64,000 nucleotides of DNA from G963662655 sp963665015. GTDB lineage: Bacteria; Cloacimonadota; Cloacimonadia; Cloacimonadales; JAIOQZ01. The notes below the pieces were generated by a model. That model ran no database searches. It had not been told where the DNA came from and saw nothing but the letters and a program-made list of their open reading frames with translations. The position numbers and the translations under genes are program-made. The stretch is taken from the NCBI GenBank assembly GCA_963665015.2, contig CAXXSY010000004.1, forward strand, positions 2,232,001-2,296,000. Direction: 5' to 3'. Positions within the stretch are counted from its first letter, which is position 1. Each line of letters starts with the position of its first letter. Below are positions 23,242 through 31,967 of the stretch, in pieces.

Positions 23242-24323
23242 TGTTAGAACTGATTCCTCGAATCCTGCTATACAAATTATCCTACTATCTCGGTTTTCCA
23301 AGACCGCTGCCCATGAACTATACCGTGAGCCTGACCTACTCCTGCAACTCACGCTGCCTCACATGCAACGTCTATGAAAAGAAAGCCGACAACCTGCGCC
23401 TGGAAGAATTCGACAAGATTTTCCGCAAAATCGGCAGATCGCCCTACTGGGTTACACTCAGCGGTGGAGAGCCCTTCCTGCGCAAGGATATCGTCGATAT
23501 CTGCAAGATTATCTACGATCGCTCCAGACCCGCGATTATCAACATCCCCAGCAACGGCATCCTCACCGAGAAGATCGTCAACAGCGTGTGGGAAATCGCG
23601 GCTTACTGCCAAAAATCACGCATCGTGATCAACCTCTCCATCGACGGGGTCGGCGAACAGCACAACCGCATCCGAAACGTTCCCGACAACTACAACAAGG
23701 TGATCGCCACATTCAACGCCCTCCGGGAGCTGAAGCTGGAAAACCTGTCCATCGGCATCCACACGGTCATCTCGCGATTCAACGTCGATTCCTTCGCCTC
23801 CATCGCCAATACCCTCCTCGAACTCAAGCCCGATTCGTACATCACCGAAATCGCCGAGGAAAGGGTCGAGCTGGGCACCATGGGCAAGGATATCACGCCT
23901 AATCCGCTGGAGTACCGCTCCGCCATCGATTTCCTGATCCATCGCATCAAGAACCGGGATTTCAAGGGAATCGGCAAGATCACACAGGCGTTCCGAATCG
24001 AATATTACAACCTCGTGAAGCAGATACTTCGCGACCGGAAACAGGTGATCCCATGTTACGCGGGCGTCGCATCGGTGCAGATCGCGCCGGACGGCGATGT
24101 CTGGTCCTGCTGCATCAAAGCAGAAAGCCTGGGTAACCTGCGCGACTACAACTACAACTTCCGTCGCATCTGGCACTCGCGCGAGATGGAGCGTGACCGC
24201 CGTTCGACCAAACGGAAAGAGTGCCACTGCCCACTTGCTAACGCAGCCTACACCAACATGCTGATGGATTTCCCGACCCTCTTCCGCGTCTTCTACCGAA
24301 GCTTCATTCGCTGGTGGAACTGA
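23241..24323 (+). CDS. Radical SAM protein with SPASM-like C-terminus
   Basis: A 360-residue enzyme with CNSRCLTC (CX3CX2C) for the [4Fe-4S] cluster and TLSGGEPFLRKD for SAM binding. A C-terminal cysteine cluster follows (IPCYAG, VWSCCIKAE, KECHCPL), like the auxiliary cluster region of SPASM/twitch proteins. The start is the ATG in TGATG overlapping the GT2 stop. Coupling to the glycosyltransferase suggests modification of an envelope molecule or peptide, but no small precursor peptide is seen next to it. Function is unassigned. Confidence 0.85.
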   Translation: MLELIPRILLYKLSYYLGFPRPLPMNYTVSLTYSCNSRCLTCNVYEKKADNLRLEEFDKIFRKIGRSPYWVTLSGGEPFLRKDIVDICKIIYDRSRPAIINIPSNGILTEKIVNSVWEIAAYCQKSRIVINLSIDGVGEQHNRIRNVPDNYNKVIATFNALRELKLENLSIGIHTVISRFNVDSFASIANTLLELKPDSYITEIAEERVELGTMGKDITPNPLEYRSAIDFLIHRIKNRDFKGIGKITQAFRIEYYNLVKQILRDRKQVIPCYAGVASVQIAPDGDVWSCCIKAESLGNLRDYNYNFRRIWHSREMERDRRSTKRKECHCPLANAAYTNMLMDFPTLFRVFYRSFIRWWN

Positions 24324-25798
24324 TGAACGTCAGGACCATCTCCGGCAACACCGACCGGCAGTTCACCTTTACCGATTTCTTCGGCCATCGCAGGAACAAC
24401 TACATCCTGATGACCGAGTGCTACGACTACCTCCCCTTCTTCGACTCCATCAACCGCTCGATCTTGCAGCAGATCCTCAAGCTGGAAATCGACCGGAACA
24501 AGACCATCGCCGACGGCGATTTGCAGGAATTTTTCCGGCAGATCAACTGGCAGATCAACGCAAGCCTGAAACGGATGCACGTCGATGCGGAAGGAAAGAG
24601 CGTCGAGCCCGGGATATCGCTCATGTTCGCGTTGTTCCGCGACGACCGCGTGACGATCGTTCAGTTCGGTAGAATCCTGTGCGGAATCGTCGGAGACGGC
24701 AACAAGATCGAGATCGGTCACGCCTGGGAGAATTTTTCGGTCAAATCGCGCGAGGCACTGAATCTTCTCGGTTACCGCGACGACAACATCCCCGTCAAGC
24801 TGCATCATCACACGCTCGAGCCGGGAGAATGTTTTGTCGCTTTCTCTTCGAAAAACGCGGAGAAAGCCATCCAGTCTCAGCCGAAACCAAAGCTCTGGGA
24901 AACATTTTTAGAGAAGATGGACGAGCTACATTGCATGATCGAAAAACCCCATCGGCATCGCTACCGTTCGAGCTTCCTGAGCCGGGTAAAACCGTTTCGA
25001 ATCACCGCAGCGATCCTGATCCTGATCATCGCGGCGACGATCACCTACTGGTTCTGGGGCAGAAACGAGGTCGAGAGTCAACTCGTGACTCTGAAAGAAC
25101 GATTCCGGGAGCTGGAGCGCAATCAGGACCCCGAAAGAGCTCCGGAACTGCTCGGAGACTTGATCCAGTCCGTGTTCCCGACTGCCGATTCGGCGAGTAT
25201 CGAGGAGATCGAGCGCAACATCCGCAGCACCATGGAGCTGACCGACAAGCTGGTCAAAGGTCCTATGGACGAGATCGGTATCATTCGGGAATGGACGGTC
25301 AAGTTAAATGGAAAGCCGCAGATCGTACCGGGTTTCGATTCGCGGAATATCTATTGCGGTTACGGCAAGAACGTAGTCGCCATCAACAAGGACACCCGTA
25401 AAGAGCGCTGGAAATACGAAGCCGATTCGACAGTCCGTAAGATCATCCTGACTGACGCCAACCGCGTCCTGGTCGCCACCCGGAGCGGGAAGCTGTTCTC
25501 GCTGAAGCGCTCGGATGGCGAAATGGAGTGGGTTTCAACGAATATCACGATCGATCCGCAAACCAGTTCTTTTCCTGTCCAGCTCGATTTCGAACAGGAC
25601 AGGAGGCTCACGTCGAGCGTGTTGCTGTCCATCGAGGGCAAGCGGCTCGTTCTGATGGATTGTCGTGACGGTAAACAACTCGCGGAGATGGAGATTAGTG
25701 CCGAATCGATCGAGATCAGCGATTACGACGTGATCGAAAAGTGCTGGTATATTGTGGAGAACGACAGGCTTTCGAAAATCCGGTTCGACGTTTTCTAA
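24323..25798 (+). CDS. Membrane protein: PP2C-like domain, TM helix, PQQ-type beta-propeller
   Basis: A 491-residue protein. Residues 1-205 have the strand pattern of a PP2C-type phosphatase (SLMFALFRDDRVTIVQFGRILCG) but lack the aspartates that bind metal, so activity is doubtful. A TM helix (about 227-246, ITAAILILIIAATITYWFWG) and a short coiled region follow. The C-terminal 200 residues are outside and look like PQQ or WD-type blades (NVVAINKDTRKERWKYE, RVLVATRSGKLFSLKRSDGE). It starts in TGATG with the radical SAM gene and overlaps the convergent PAS gene by 4 nt. The PP2C assignment is tentative. Confidence 0.6.
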   Translation: MNVRTISGNTDRQFTFTDFFGHRRNNYILMTECYDYLPFFDSINRSILQQILKLEIDRNKTIADGDLQEFFRQINWQINASLKRMHVDAEGKSVEPGISLMFALFRDDRVTIVQFGRILCGIVGDGNKIEIGHAWENFSVKSREALNLLGYRDDNIPVKLHHHTLEPGECFVAFSSKNAEKAIQSQPKPKLWETFLEKMDELHCMIEKPHRHRYRSSFLSRVKPFRITAAILILIIAATITYWFWGRNEVESQLVTLKERFRELERNQDPERAPELLGDLIQSVFPTADSASIEEIERNIRSTMELTDKLVKGPMDEIGIIREWTVKLNGKPQIVPGFDSRNIYCGYGKNVVAINKDTRKERWKYEADSTVRKIILTDANRVLVATRSGKLFSLKRSDGEMEWVSTNITIDPQTSSFPVQLDFEQDRRLTSSVLLSIEGKRLVLMDCRDGKQLAEMEISAESIEISDYDVIEKCWYIVENDRLSKIRFDVF

Positions 25799-27018
25799 TC
25801 GAGCTTGGAAAGCAATTCCAGATAATCGTCCAGCGAATCGTCCGTAACATCGTCCGAGTGTTCCTCTTCGATATCCTCGTCATTCGATGCGGTCTCTTCC
25901 AGACGGATCATTTTCGTGCCTTCCGTGTATGCCTCAAATTCGACCTTCGATGAGTCCTTGAAGTGGTCCAGAATCAACTGGATGCGATCGACCGATTCGT
26001 TGATACGTTGCATGAATTTGGTCGAGTGGTCGTCCAGAAGGCTTTCGTCGAGCACCATTTGAAGCATCTCCAGATTGCCCTTGATGATCATCAGCGGCTG
26101 GTTGATCTCGTGATTCGCGGTCACCGCCATCGCCAGCGCGGAGGTTTTCCGTTCGAGCTGGATGATTTCCTCCTGCGCAGTCGCCAGCTTCTCGTACGAT
26201 TCCTTGAGATCGCGCTCCGCCTTCTTTCGCTCCGAGATATCCACAAGGATGCTGATCACACCCGCGATGCGACGCTTATCGGTCACCTGTTCCATGGTGA
26301 TGTTGATATCCTCGAAGGTGGCTTTCTTGACGATGAAGTCATGGGTCAAGCCGTCCTGGGGGATCAACTGCATCTCGAAGGTCGTCTCGTCGGGTGATTG
26401 GACGAGCTGATGATCCACCTCCTCGAACCGTCCGGCGATTTCTTCCGGCAGGATATCGTAAAGGGTCGTCCAGGCAAGTTCGTCGCGCTCCACCTGAAAG
26501 TGGGTCTCGAAGGCGGTGTTACAGCCCTCCAGATAGCCGTGGATGTCGCTGTAGAATATCGGATGCGGGATGGCGTCGATCAGGATTTGCAGAAAATCGT
26601 TGCGGAACTGAAGCTGCATCTCCATCTGCTTCTGCTCACTGATATCGGTCAGGATATTCAGGATCGATTTCTCGCGCCCTTCCTCGTTGATCATGGAGCA
26701 GGTCAGCGTTCCCCAGAAAAGGGTGCCGTCGTTTCGAACAAAGAGCAGGCTGTCGCTGAAGTGCTCGATCTCTTCCTGCAGAAGTTGATTGTAGGATTTC
26801 TCGACCGTCTTTTTGCAGCCGTGATGGATGATTCCGCAGATACCTTTCTTTTGCGCATTGGTGTGGTTCAAACCGATCATCCGAAGCCAGGCTCGATTGA
26901 CGTAAACGTACTCCAGGCTTGTATCTATAATCGAAATACCCAGGTGGGCATGATCGAAATAGATACGGAACTGATCGAGACTTGGCCTTTGAGCAAAGGA
27001 AATCACCTTGTCGTGCAT
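25795..27018 (-). CDS. Two-PAS protein ending in a DHp domain without a kinase ATPase domain
   Basis: A 407-residue soluble protein with PAS domains at about 15-130 and 135-265 and a coiled linker. A histidine-kinase dimerisation domain has His303 in TANHEINQPLMII and a second helix near 330-360. Instead of the expected HATPase_c domain the protein ends in an acidic tail of about 50 residues. The stop is clean and the opposite-strand gene follows at once, so it is not truncated by the window. The TPR-PAS protein at 44387 ends the same way. It may serve as a histidine phosphotransfer partner or an inhibitor. Confidence 0.82.
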   Translation of the reverse strand: MHDKVISFAQRPSLDQFRIYFDHAHLGISIIDTSLEYVYVNRAWLRMIGLNHTNAQKKGICGIIHHGCKKTVEKSYNQLLQEEIEHFSDSLLFVRNDGTLFWGTLTCSMINEEGREKSILNILTDISEQKQMEMQLQFRNDFLQILIDAIPHPIFYSDIHGYLEGCNTAFETHFQVERDELAWTTLYDILPEEIAGRFEEVDHQLVQSPDETTFEMQLIPQDGLTHDFIVKKATFEDINITMEQVTDKRRIAGVISILVDISERKKAERDLKESYEKLATAQEEIIQLERKTSALAMAVTANHEINQPLMIIKGNLEMLQMVLDESLLDDHSTKFMQRINESVDRIQLILDHFKDSSKVEFEAYTEGTKMIRLEETASNDEDIEEEHSDDVTDDSLDDYLELLSKLD

Positions 27019-27296
27019 CGGTTTACCTGCCGTGGTTTTACATACGTACTATACAATTTCTGAGATTGAAACCGGCTGAAAATATGTAAAGGGATTTTTT
27101 GGGGACAATAACCTGTTCATATTGCAGAACTCGATACACGCATAAGGATGGGACGCGGTTTGAACATGAATTCATAGATGAAATCACGATACCGTGCGTC
27201 AGGCTTTCAGACTCCGGTCACATCACGATTATTTTATGTTTGCTATTGGTGAGCCCAGTGTTATCATTTCATTATAAACCAGTTGTGGAGGATAAT

Positions 27297-28232
27297 ATGA
27301 GACCCATTCATTTACTCGTGCTTTTCATGCTATTATGCATGCCGTTTCTGTTGAACGCGCAGAAAATCGGCGTTATGTGGTACAATAACTCAAACATGGC
27401 GGAACGCGTTTTCCAAGGTTTCAGCGAACACTTTGCCAAGCTCGCGCCCGGTGCCGACATCGAAACAATCAAAGCGATCCAGACGATGGATGAAGTCGAT
27501 AAAATCTACCAGCGCTATGCTGGCGAGAAGGACGCGATCATCTTCCTTCGGACGAATGGTCTGGAGTACATGAAAGATCATCCCGTGAAAACTCCGGGTT
27601 TCATCGGCGCGGCGAACGACCCCGTTCAACTGGGCATCGTACCGTCCATTGACGCAGCGCCACAGAAGAATATCACCGGTGTCACTTACTTCCTGCCCGT
27701 GGAATTGCAGATGAAGGTTTTCATGAAAATGATACCCAACATCAAAAAGGTCGGGCTCATGCTGGAAGAAGGCCACCCCGGAACGCCGATCGATCGCACA
27801 AACACGCAGGAAGCGTGCGAAAAATTCGGTCTCGAATACTATGAATCGGTCTGCAAGACCAAAGATCAGATTGCCGGTGGAACGAAAAGCCTGCTCGATA
27901 AGGGCGTCGATATCATCATCATCGCCAATCCGAATCTGGTGACAGCGAATACCGACATCATCGTGAAAGCTGCCGGAGAGACACCGGTCGTATCGTATGC
28001 CGAGTCGTCGATCAAGAAGGGCGCGTTGGGCGGACTGGCACCGAGCGATGAAAAACTGGGCATGCTGCTGGCGAACGCGGTCTATAAGGTCGTGGTGGAG
28101 AAAACACCCGTCGAACAGGTACCGATCCAGTACGACAAGGACCCGAACCTTCTCATCAACAAGGAAGCGCTCAAGCGCTACAAGATCGAAATCCCGATGG
28201 AACTGCTGAAGACGACGAAGTTCGTCGAGTAA
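27297..28232 (+). CDS. ABC-type substrate-binding protein (ABC_sub_bind family)
   Basis: A 311-residue exported protein with signal peptide MRPIHLLVLFMLLCMPFLLNA. The periplasmic-binding fold starts KIGVMWYNN, with AANDPVQLGIV, NITGV, KKVGLML, GVDIIIIANPNLV and GGLAPSDEKLG, matching the PF04392 family of TrpX/YtrX-like binding proteins. I used the ATG at 27297, with GGAGG just upstream, not the longer frame from 27099, which has no signal peptide at its start. No permease or ATPase accompanies it here. A strong terminator follows. Confidence 0.85.
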   Translation: MRPIHLLVLFMLLCMPFLLNAQKIGVMWYNNSNMAERVFQGFSEHFAKLAPGADIETIKAIQTMDEVDKIYQRYAGEKDAIIFLRTNGLEYMKDHPVKTPGFIGAANDPVQLGIVPSIDAAPQKNITGVTYFLPVELQMKVFMKMIPNIKKVGLMLEEGHPGTPIDRTNTQEACEKFGLEYYESVCKTKDQIAGGTKSLLDKGVDIIIIANPNLVTANTDIIVKAAGETPVVSYAESSIKKGALGGLAPSDEKLGMLLANAVYKVVVEKTPVEQVPIQYDKDPNLLINKEALKRYKIEIPMELLKTTKFVE

Positions 28233-28249
28233 GCTTCCCAATGTGTGGA

Positions 28250-28279
28250 CAGGACACTCCGATTGGGGTGTCCTGTTTT
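28250..28279 (+). terminator. Intrinsic terminator of the substrate-binding protein gene
   Basis: An 11-bp stem (caggacactcc / ggggtgtcctg, one T-G wobble) with a 4-nt gatt loop is followed by TTTTC, starting 18 nt after the stop codon. Confidence 0.75.
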
Positions 28280-28366
28280 CGTATCCATGCCCCCTTTCAT
28301 GCTGAATTCTTGACAACCATTCACGATTCACAAATCTGGTGTAAACGATGAATCAAGGGGTAACGC

Positions 28367-29023
28367 TTGAAGAGATTTTTGCTGATCGCGCTGAGTATGC
28401 TGGTCTTGACGACGGTTCTCGCAATGGAGAAACCGGCGCTGGCAAGGCTGCACTACGACGGTGGCGGCGACTGGTATAACGATCCGGATATGCTCACCAA
28501 CCTGGCGTCATTCGCCAACGATGCGATGGGCACCGATTTCGCGACCGATCAGGCCGTCGTGCAACCAGATGATCCCAAGCTCTTCGACTATCCCTTCATC
28601 TTCATGACCGGCCACGGCAATGTCGCATTCTCGGACAAGGATATCGACAATCTGCGGAAATACCTCGAACGCGGCGGCTTCCTCTACGCGGACGACGACT
28701 ACGGCATGGACGAGTCGTTCCGGCGCGAGATACGGAGACTGCTGCCCGACATGGAGATGGTCGAGATTCCCGCGGGTCACGAGATATTCCACTGCTTCTA
28801 CGATCTGCCCAAGGGCCTGCCCAAGACGCACGAACACGACGAGCGCAGGCCACAGGCGTTCGGCATCTTCGATTCGACCGGCCGTATGCTGGTGTTCTAC
28901 ACGTTCGAATCGAACATCAGCGATGGATGGGCGTCGCCGCAAGTCCACAACGACCCGCCCGAGGTGCGCGAAAAAGCGCTCCAGATGGGCGTGAACATCC
29001 TCTACTATCTTCTGGCGAGTTAG
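28367..29023 (+). CDS. Exported DUF4159 protein
   Basis: A 218-residue protein with a signal peptide (MKRFLLIALSMLVLTTVLA) and a DUF4159 domain: ARLHYDGGGDWYND, FIFMTGHGN, LRKYLERGGFLYADDDYGMD and NILYYLLA. The family has a glutamine-amidotransferase-like flavodoxin fold and unknown function. The start is a TTG at 28367 with aagggg upstream. The ATG at 28348 is out of frame. It is followed 3 nt later by the LpxH-like gene, forming an operon of three. Confidence 0.82.
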   Translation: MKRFLLIALSMLVLTTVLAMEKPALARLHYDGGGDWYNDPDMLTNLASFANDAMGTDFATDQAVVQPDDPKLFDYPFIFMTGHGNVAFSDKDIDNLRKYLERGGFLYADDDYGMDESFRREIRRLLPDMEMVEIPAGHEIFHCFYDLPKGLPKTHEHDERRPQAFGIFDSTGRMLVFYTFESNISDGWASPQVHNDPPEVREKALQMGVNILYYLLAS

Positions 29024-29026
29024 GCT

Positions 29027-29764
29027 ATGCGCGTCTATGTGATCTCGGATATGCACCTCGGATTCGACAACGGCGACTTCTCGAAGAGGCAGATGCGCAA
29101 GGCGATCGGCTTCATCGAGAGTATCCGGGGCAAGGTCGATATGCTGATCATGAACGGCGACATCTTCGACTTCTGGATGGAGTGGCGCAACACGATCATC
29201 GGCAGCTTCTTCCCGATCCTCAGGGCGCTTGCCGAGCTTCACGACGACGGCTGCCGACTGGTCCTCACCGCCGGAAACCACGACTTCTGGTTTCGCGATT
29301 TCCTGCAAGACAAGATCGGCATCGAGATTTTTCCGGACATCTTCAGGGTCGAGATCGACGGGAAGAAGGTATTCGTCGCGCACGGCGACAACTACACCGC
29401 CAGCGATTTCCGCTACCACTTCTACCGCTCGATCATACGCTTCCCGCTGGTCAGGCACCTCGCCGGTCTGTTCCACCCGGGATTCGCACTGTGGCTGGTC
29501 GGCAAAATATCCCGCTCGAACCAGCGCACCGATCGCCCCGGCAGGAAAGTCGATCGAAAGCGGGAGGACGGCTTGACCCAATCGGCGAAAGAGATTTTAC
29601 AGCAAAGCGATATCGTGCTCTTCGGGCATACGCACAATCCCGTTGTCACGAAAATGAAAAACGGCGTTTATGCCAATAGCGGAGACTGGATCAACAACAA
29701 CAGCTACCTCACCCTGATCGATGGCGAGGTTGAACTACATTTCTGGAAGGAGGAATCGAGTTGA
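29027..29764 (+). CDS. LpxH-like UDP-2,3-diacylglucosamine diphosphatase family phosphoesterase
   Basis: A 245-residue metallophosphoesterase. The motifs DMHLG, NGDIFDFW, GNHDFW, HGD and FGHTHNP supply the two-metal site. The length and the HGDNY..DFRYHFYR segment fit LpxH, which hydrolyses UDP-2,3-diacylglucosamine to lipid X in lipid A synthesis. No other lpx genes are nearby, so a different phosphoester substrate cannot be excluded. It overlaps the next gene by 4 nt. Confidence 0.82.
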   Translation: MRVYVISDMHLGFDNGDFSKRQMRKAIGFIESIRGKVDMLIMNGDIFDFWMEWRNTIIGSFFPILRALAELHDDGCRLVLTAGNHDFWFRDFLQDKIGIEIFPDIFRVEIDGKKVFVAHGDNYTASDFRYHFYRSIIRFPLVRHLAGLFHPGFALWLVGKISRSNQRTDRPGRKVDRKREDGLTQSAKEILQQSDIVLFGHTHNPVVTKMKNGVYANSGDWINNNSYLTLIDGEVELHFWKEESS

Positions 29765-30543
29765 AACATCTGATAATACTGCTGGCAGTCATGAGCCTGT
29801 TCGGCGTACTGAAAGGAGAAAACACCGTGATCATCATGAAGACCAACCAGGGCGATATGGAAATCGAACTGTTCGACAACGACGCGCCCAAGACCGTCCA
29901 AAACTTCCTCGGGCTGGCGACAGGCACCAAGGAATGGACCGACCCCCAAACCGGCGAGAAGGTGAAAAAGCCATTCTACAACGGACTGACGTTCCATCGC
30001 GTAATCAAAGACTTTATGATTCAGGGCGGTTGCCCGCTCGGAATGGGCAGTGGCGGTCCGGGCTATCGTTTCGAAGACGAATTCCCCTCCGAGACCATCA
30101 CCGGCGACATCGACAACGAAGCGGCGGCAGTGCAGGTCTATATGCAGATCATCCGTCCCTATCTGGCGCAAAACAAAGAGCCGGATCAGGAAGTCCTCGC
30201 CATCGCGGAAGCGACCCAGGAAAAACAGAGTGGCGAAGCGATCATGCAGCACCCCGTTGAATGGTATCACGAGCACACCGGCATCACCGAACCGGTGCAG
30301 ACCATGAAATACGGCGTCGATTACGGCACCCTCTGCATGGCAAATTCCGGACCGAACACCAACGGCTCCCAGTTCTTCATCGTCACCAAGAAAGACGGCT
30401 GTAGCTGGCTCAACGGCAAGCACACCGTGTTCGGCAAGGTGCTCAAGGGCATGGACATCGCGCACAAGATCGAAGATGTCGAGAAAGGCCCCGGTGACAA
30501 GCCGGTCAATCCCGTGATCATCAACGAAATCGTCGTGAAATAG
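29761..30543 (+). CDS. Exported cyclophilin-type peptidylprolyl isomerase with an internal insertion
   Basis: A 260-residue protein with a signal peptide and a cyclophilin fold (FYNGLTFHRVIKDFMIQGG and NGSQFFIVTKK). Between GPGYRFEDEF and GTLCMANSGPNTNGSQFF there is an insertion of about 75 mostly helical residues that standard cyclophilins lack. The start is a TTG at 29761 with an excellent ggaaggagg site, overlapping the upstream stop. Predicted role is periplasmic prolyl isomerisation during folding of exported proteins. Confidence 0.88.
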   Translation: MKHLIILLAVMSLFGVLKGENTVIIMKTNQGDMEIELFDNDAPKTVQNFLGLATGTKEWTDPQTGEKVKKPFYNGLTFHRVIKDFMIQGGCPLGMGSGGPGYRFEDEFPSETITGDIDNEAAAVQVYMQIIRPYLAQNKEPDQEVLAIAEATQEKQSGEAIMQHPVEWYHEHTGITEPVQTMKYGVDYGTLCMANSGPNTNGSQFFIVTKKDGCSWLNGKHTVFGKVLKGMDIAHKIEDVEKGPGDKPVNPVIINEIVVK

Positions 30544-30566
30544 CAGATACGATTATCCCGATATTC

Positions 30567-30600
30567 AAACGCAGTCTGTAATCACGGGCTGCGTTTTTTA
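30567..30600 (+). terminator. Intrinsic terminator of the DUF4159-LpxH-cyclophilin operon
   Basis: AAACGCAG and CTGCGTTT form an 8-bp stem with a 14-nt loop, running into a T-rich end, 24 nt after the cyclophilin stop. Confidence 0.75.
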
Positions 30601-30620
30601 GTGATATCTCCCCGTCTCTT

Positions 30621-30675
30621 GTAGCGCTCGACCTCCGGGCGAGCCTTTCCCCGTCTCTTGTAGCGCTCGACCTCC
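30621..30675 (-). repeat. Two inverted copies of the GCTCG..CGAGCGCTAC element
   Basis: A full copy at 30621-30644 and a partial copy at 30660-30675 sit in a 39-bp direct repeat (cccgtctcttgtagcgctcg at 30611 and 30650). They lie in the 338-nt gap after the cyclophilin operon. No gene is seen in this gap. Confidence 0.65.
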
Positions 30676-30766
30676 TGTGATTTTCAGACGAAGTCTGACA
30701 AATCGAATCCCCCATAAGCGAGCCTCTCTCAGACCTGTGATTTCCAAACAGACTACGCCCAAAAAT

Positions 30767-30813
30767 TGAACCAACATTCGGAAGAGCCTGCGGCACATTC
30801 AGAAGTTGGTTCA
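30767..30813 (+). repeat. 29-nt conserved core framed by complementary arms, copy B
   Basis: The core at 30776-30804 matches copy A (4145-4173), apart from an A/G swap at the fifth base of each attcrgaa box. The arms differ completely but remain complementary: tgaaccaac / gttggttca, 9 bp. The element ends 68 nt before the start codon at 30882, the same placement as copy A. Confidence 0.6.
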
Positions 30814-30881
30814 TTTGCAGTCTCCGGCAGTAAATCTTGACACCGTTTTCCTGCGTCACCACCATTCCACCGGAGGTCGTC

Positions 30882-31967
30882 ATGCTCAAGCGCATCTTGC
30901 TGTGGATTCTTCTGGCTCTTCTGTTCACGCTGCTGATCGCGGCGAACGGTCGCGTGCTGCACGAGGCGATGTTTTACGACAAGCTCGAAGGTGGTGCGGT
31001 GCGGTGCAGGCTGTGTCCGCTCAACTGCACGATCGATAAGGGCAAGGCCGGCGTCTGCGGTGTGCGGGAAAACATCGGCGGAACACTCTTCAGCAAGGTC
31101 TATGGCAAGCCTGTGGCGATCCACATCGATCCGATCGAAAAGAAGCCGCTCTATCACTTCCTGCCCGGCTCGAAAATCCTCTCGCTGGCGACCGCCGGTT
31201 GCAATCTGCGCTGCAATTTCTGCCAGAACTGGGAGATATCGCAGTCAAAGCCGGATGAACTGCGCGCCTACGCTACCACGCCCGAGGATATCGTCAAAAT
31301 GGCGATCGACAACGGCTGCGAGAGCATCGCTTTCACCTACACCGAGCCCACCGTGTTCTACGAATACATGCTGGACATCGCAAAGCAGGCGCACGAATCG
31401 GGCATTCTCACCGTGTGGGTCACATGCGGCTATATCAACGAAGAATCGCTCCAAAACCTGCTCCCCTGGCTCGACGCCGCCAACATCGACCTCAAGGGCT
31501 TTTCCGAAGAATTTTATCAAACCTACACCACCGGCAGCCTCGAACCGGTCTTGAAGACCATCGAACTCAGCCACAAATCCGGCATCGAGATGGAGATCAC
31601 CAATCTGATCATCCCGGGCGCGAACGACGATCCCGAGACGATCCGGCGGATGTGCGGCTGGCTGAAGGACAACGTCGGAATCGATACCCCGCTGCACTTC
31701 AGCAGGTTTTTCCCCAACTACCGGCTGACCAATCGACCCGCCACGCCCGAAAAGACGCTCGACATGGCATGGGATATCGCGCACGACGCAGGTATGCGCT
31801 ATGTCTATCTGGGCAATATCCAGACCGACAAAGAAGACACGTACTGCCCGAACTGCGGTGAAAAAGTCATCGACCGCACAGGCTACCGGATCCACTTCAA
31901 CGACGTCGTCGATGGCAAGTGCAAGCACTGCGGCTACGAGATTTACGGGGTGTACGAAAAGCCATGA
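30882..31967 (+). CDS. amrS: AmmeMemoRadiSam system radical SAM enzyme with N-terminal hydrophobic leader
   Basis: A 361-residue protein matching the AmrS family: RCRLCPLNC near the start, GCNLRCNFCQNW (Cys107, 111 and 114 for the [4Fe-4S] cluster), SIAFTYTEPTVFYEY, NIDLKGFSEEFY, and a C-terminal zinc-ribbon-like CPNCG...CKHCG. Residues 1-22 (MLKRILLWILLALLFTLLIA) form a hydrophobic leader with positive residues before it, which predicts export or anchoring of the catalytic domain. The start has GGAGG upstream. The partner AmrB and AmrA domains are encoded just downstream. The biochemical role of the triad is not established. Confidence 0.9.
   Translation: MLKRILLWILLALLFTLLIAANGRVLHEAMFYDKLEGGAVRCRLCPLNCTIDKGKAGVCGVRENIGGTLFSKVYGKPVAIHIDPIEKKPLYHFLPGSKILSLATAGCNLRCNFCQNWEISQSKPDELRAYATTPEDIVKMAIDNGCESIAFTYTEPTVFYEYMLDIAKQAHESGILTVWVTCGYINEESLQNLLPWLDAANIDLKGFSEEFYQTYTTGSLEPVLKTIELSHKSGIEMEITNLIIPGANDDPETIRRMCGWLKDNVGIDTPLHFSRFFPNYRLTNRPATPEKTLDMAWDIAHDAGMRYVYLGNIQTDKEDTYCPNCGEKVIDRTGYRIHFNDVVDGKCKHCGYEIYGVYEKP

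Noticed and set aside
27099..27296. N-terminal extension of the substrate-binding protein
   Set aside because: The extension has no signal peptide at its start, and a strong GGAGG site with a signal peptide marks the start at 27297.
30767..30813. Integron attC site
   Set aside because: The AAC...GTT framing is suggestive, but the element is too short, the RYYYAAC consensus fails, and no integrase or cassette array is present.
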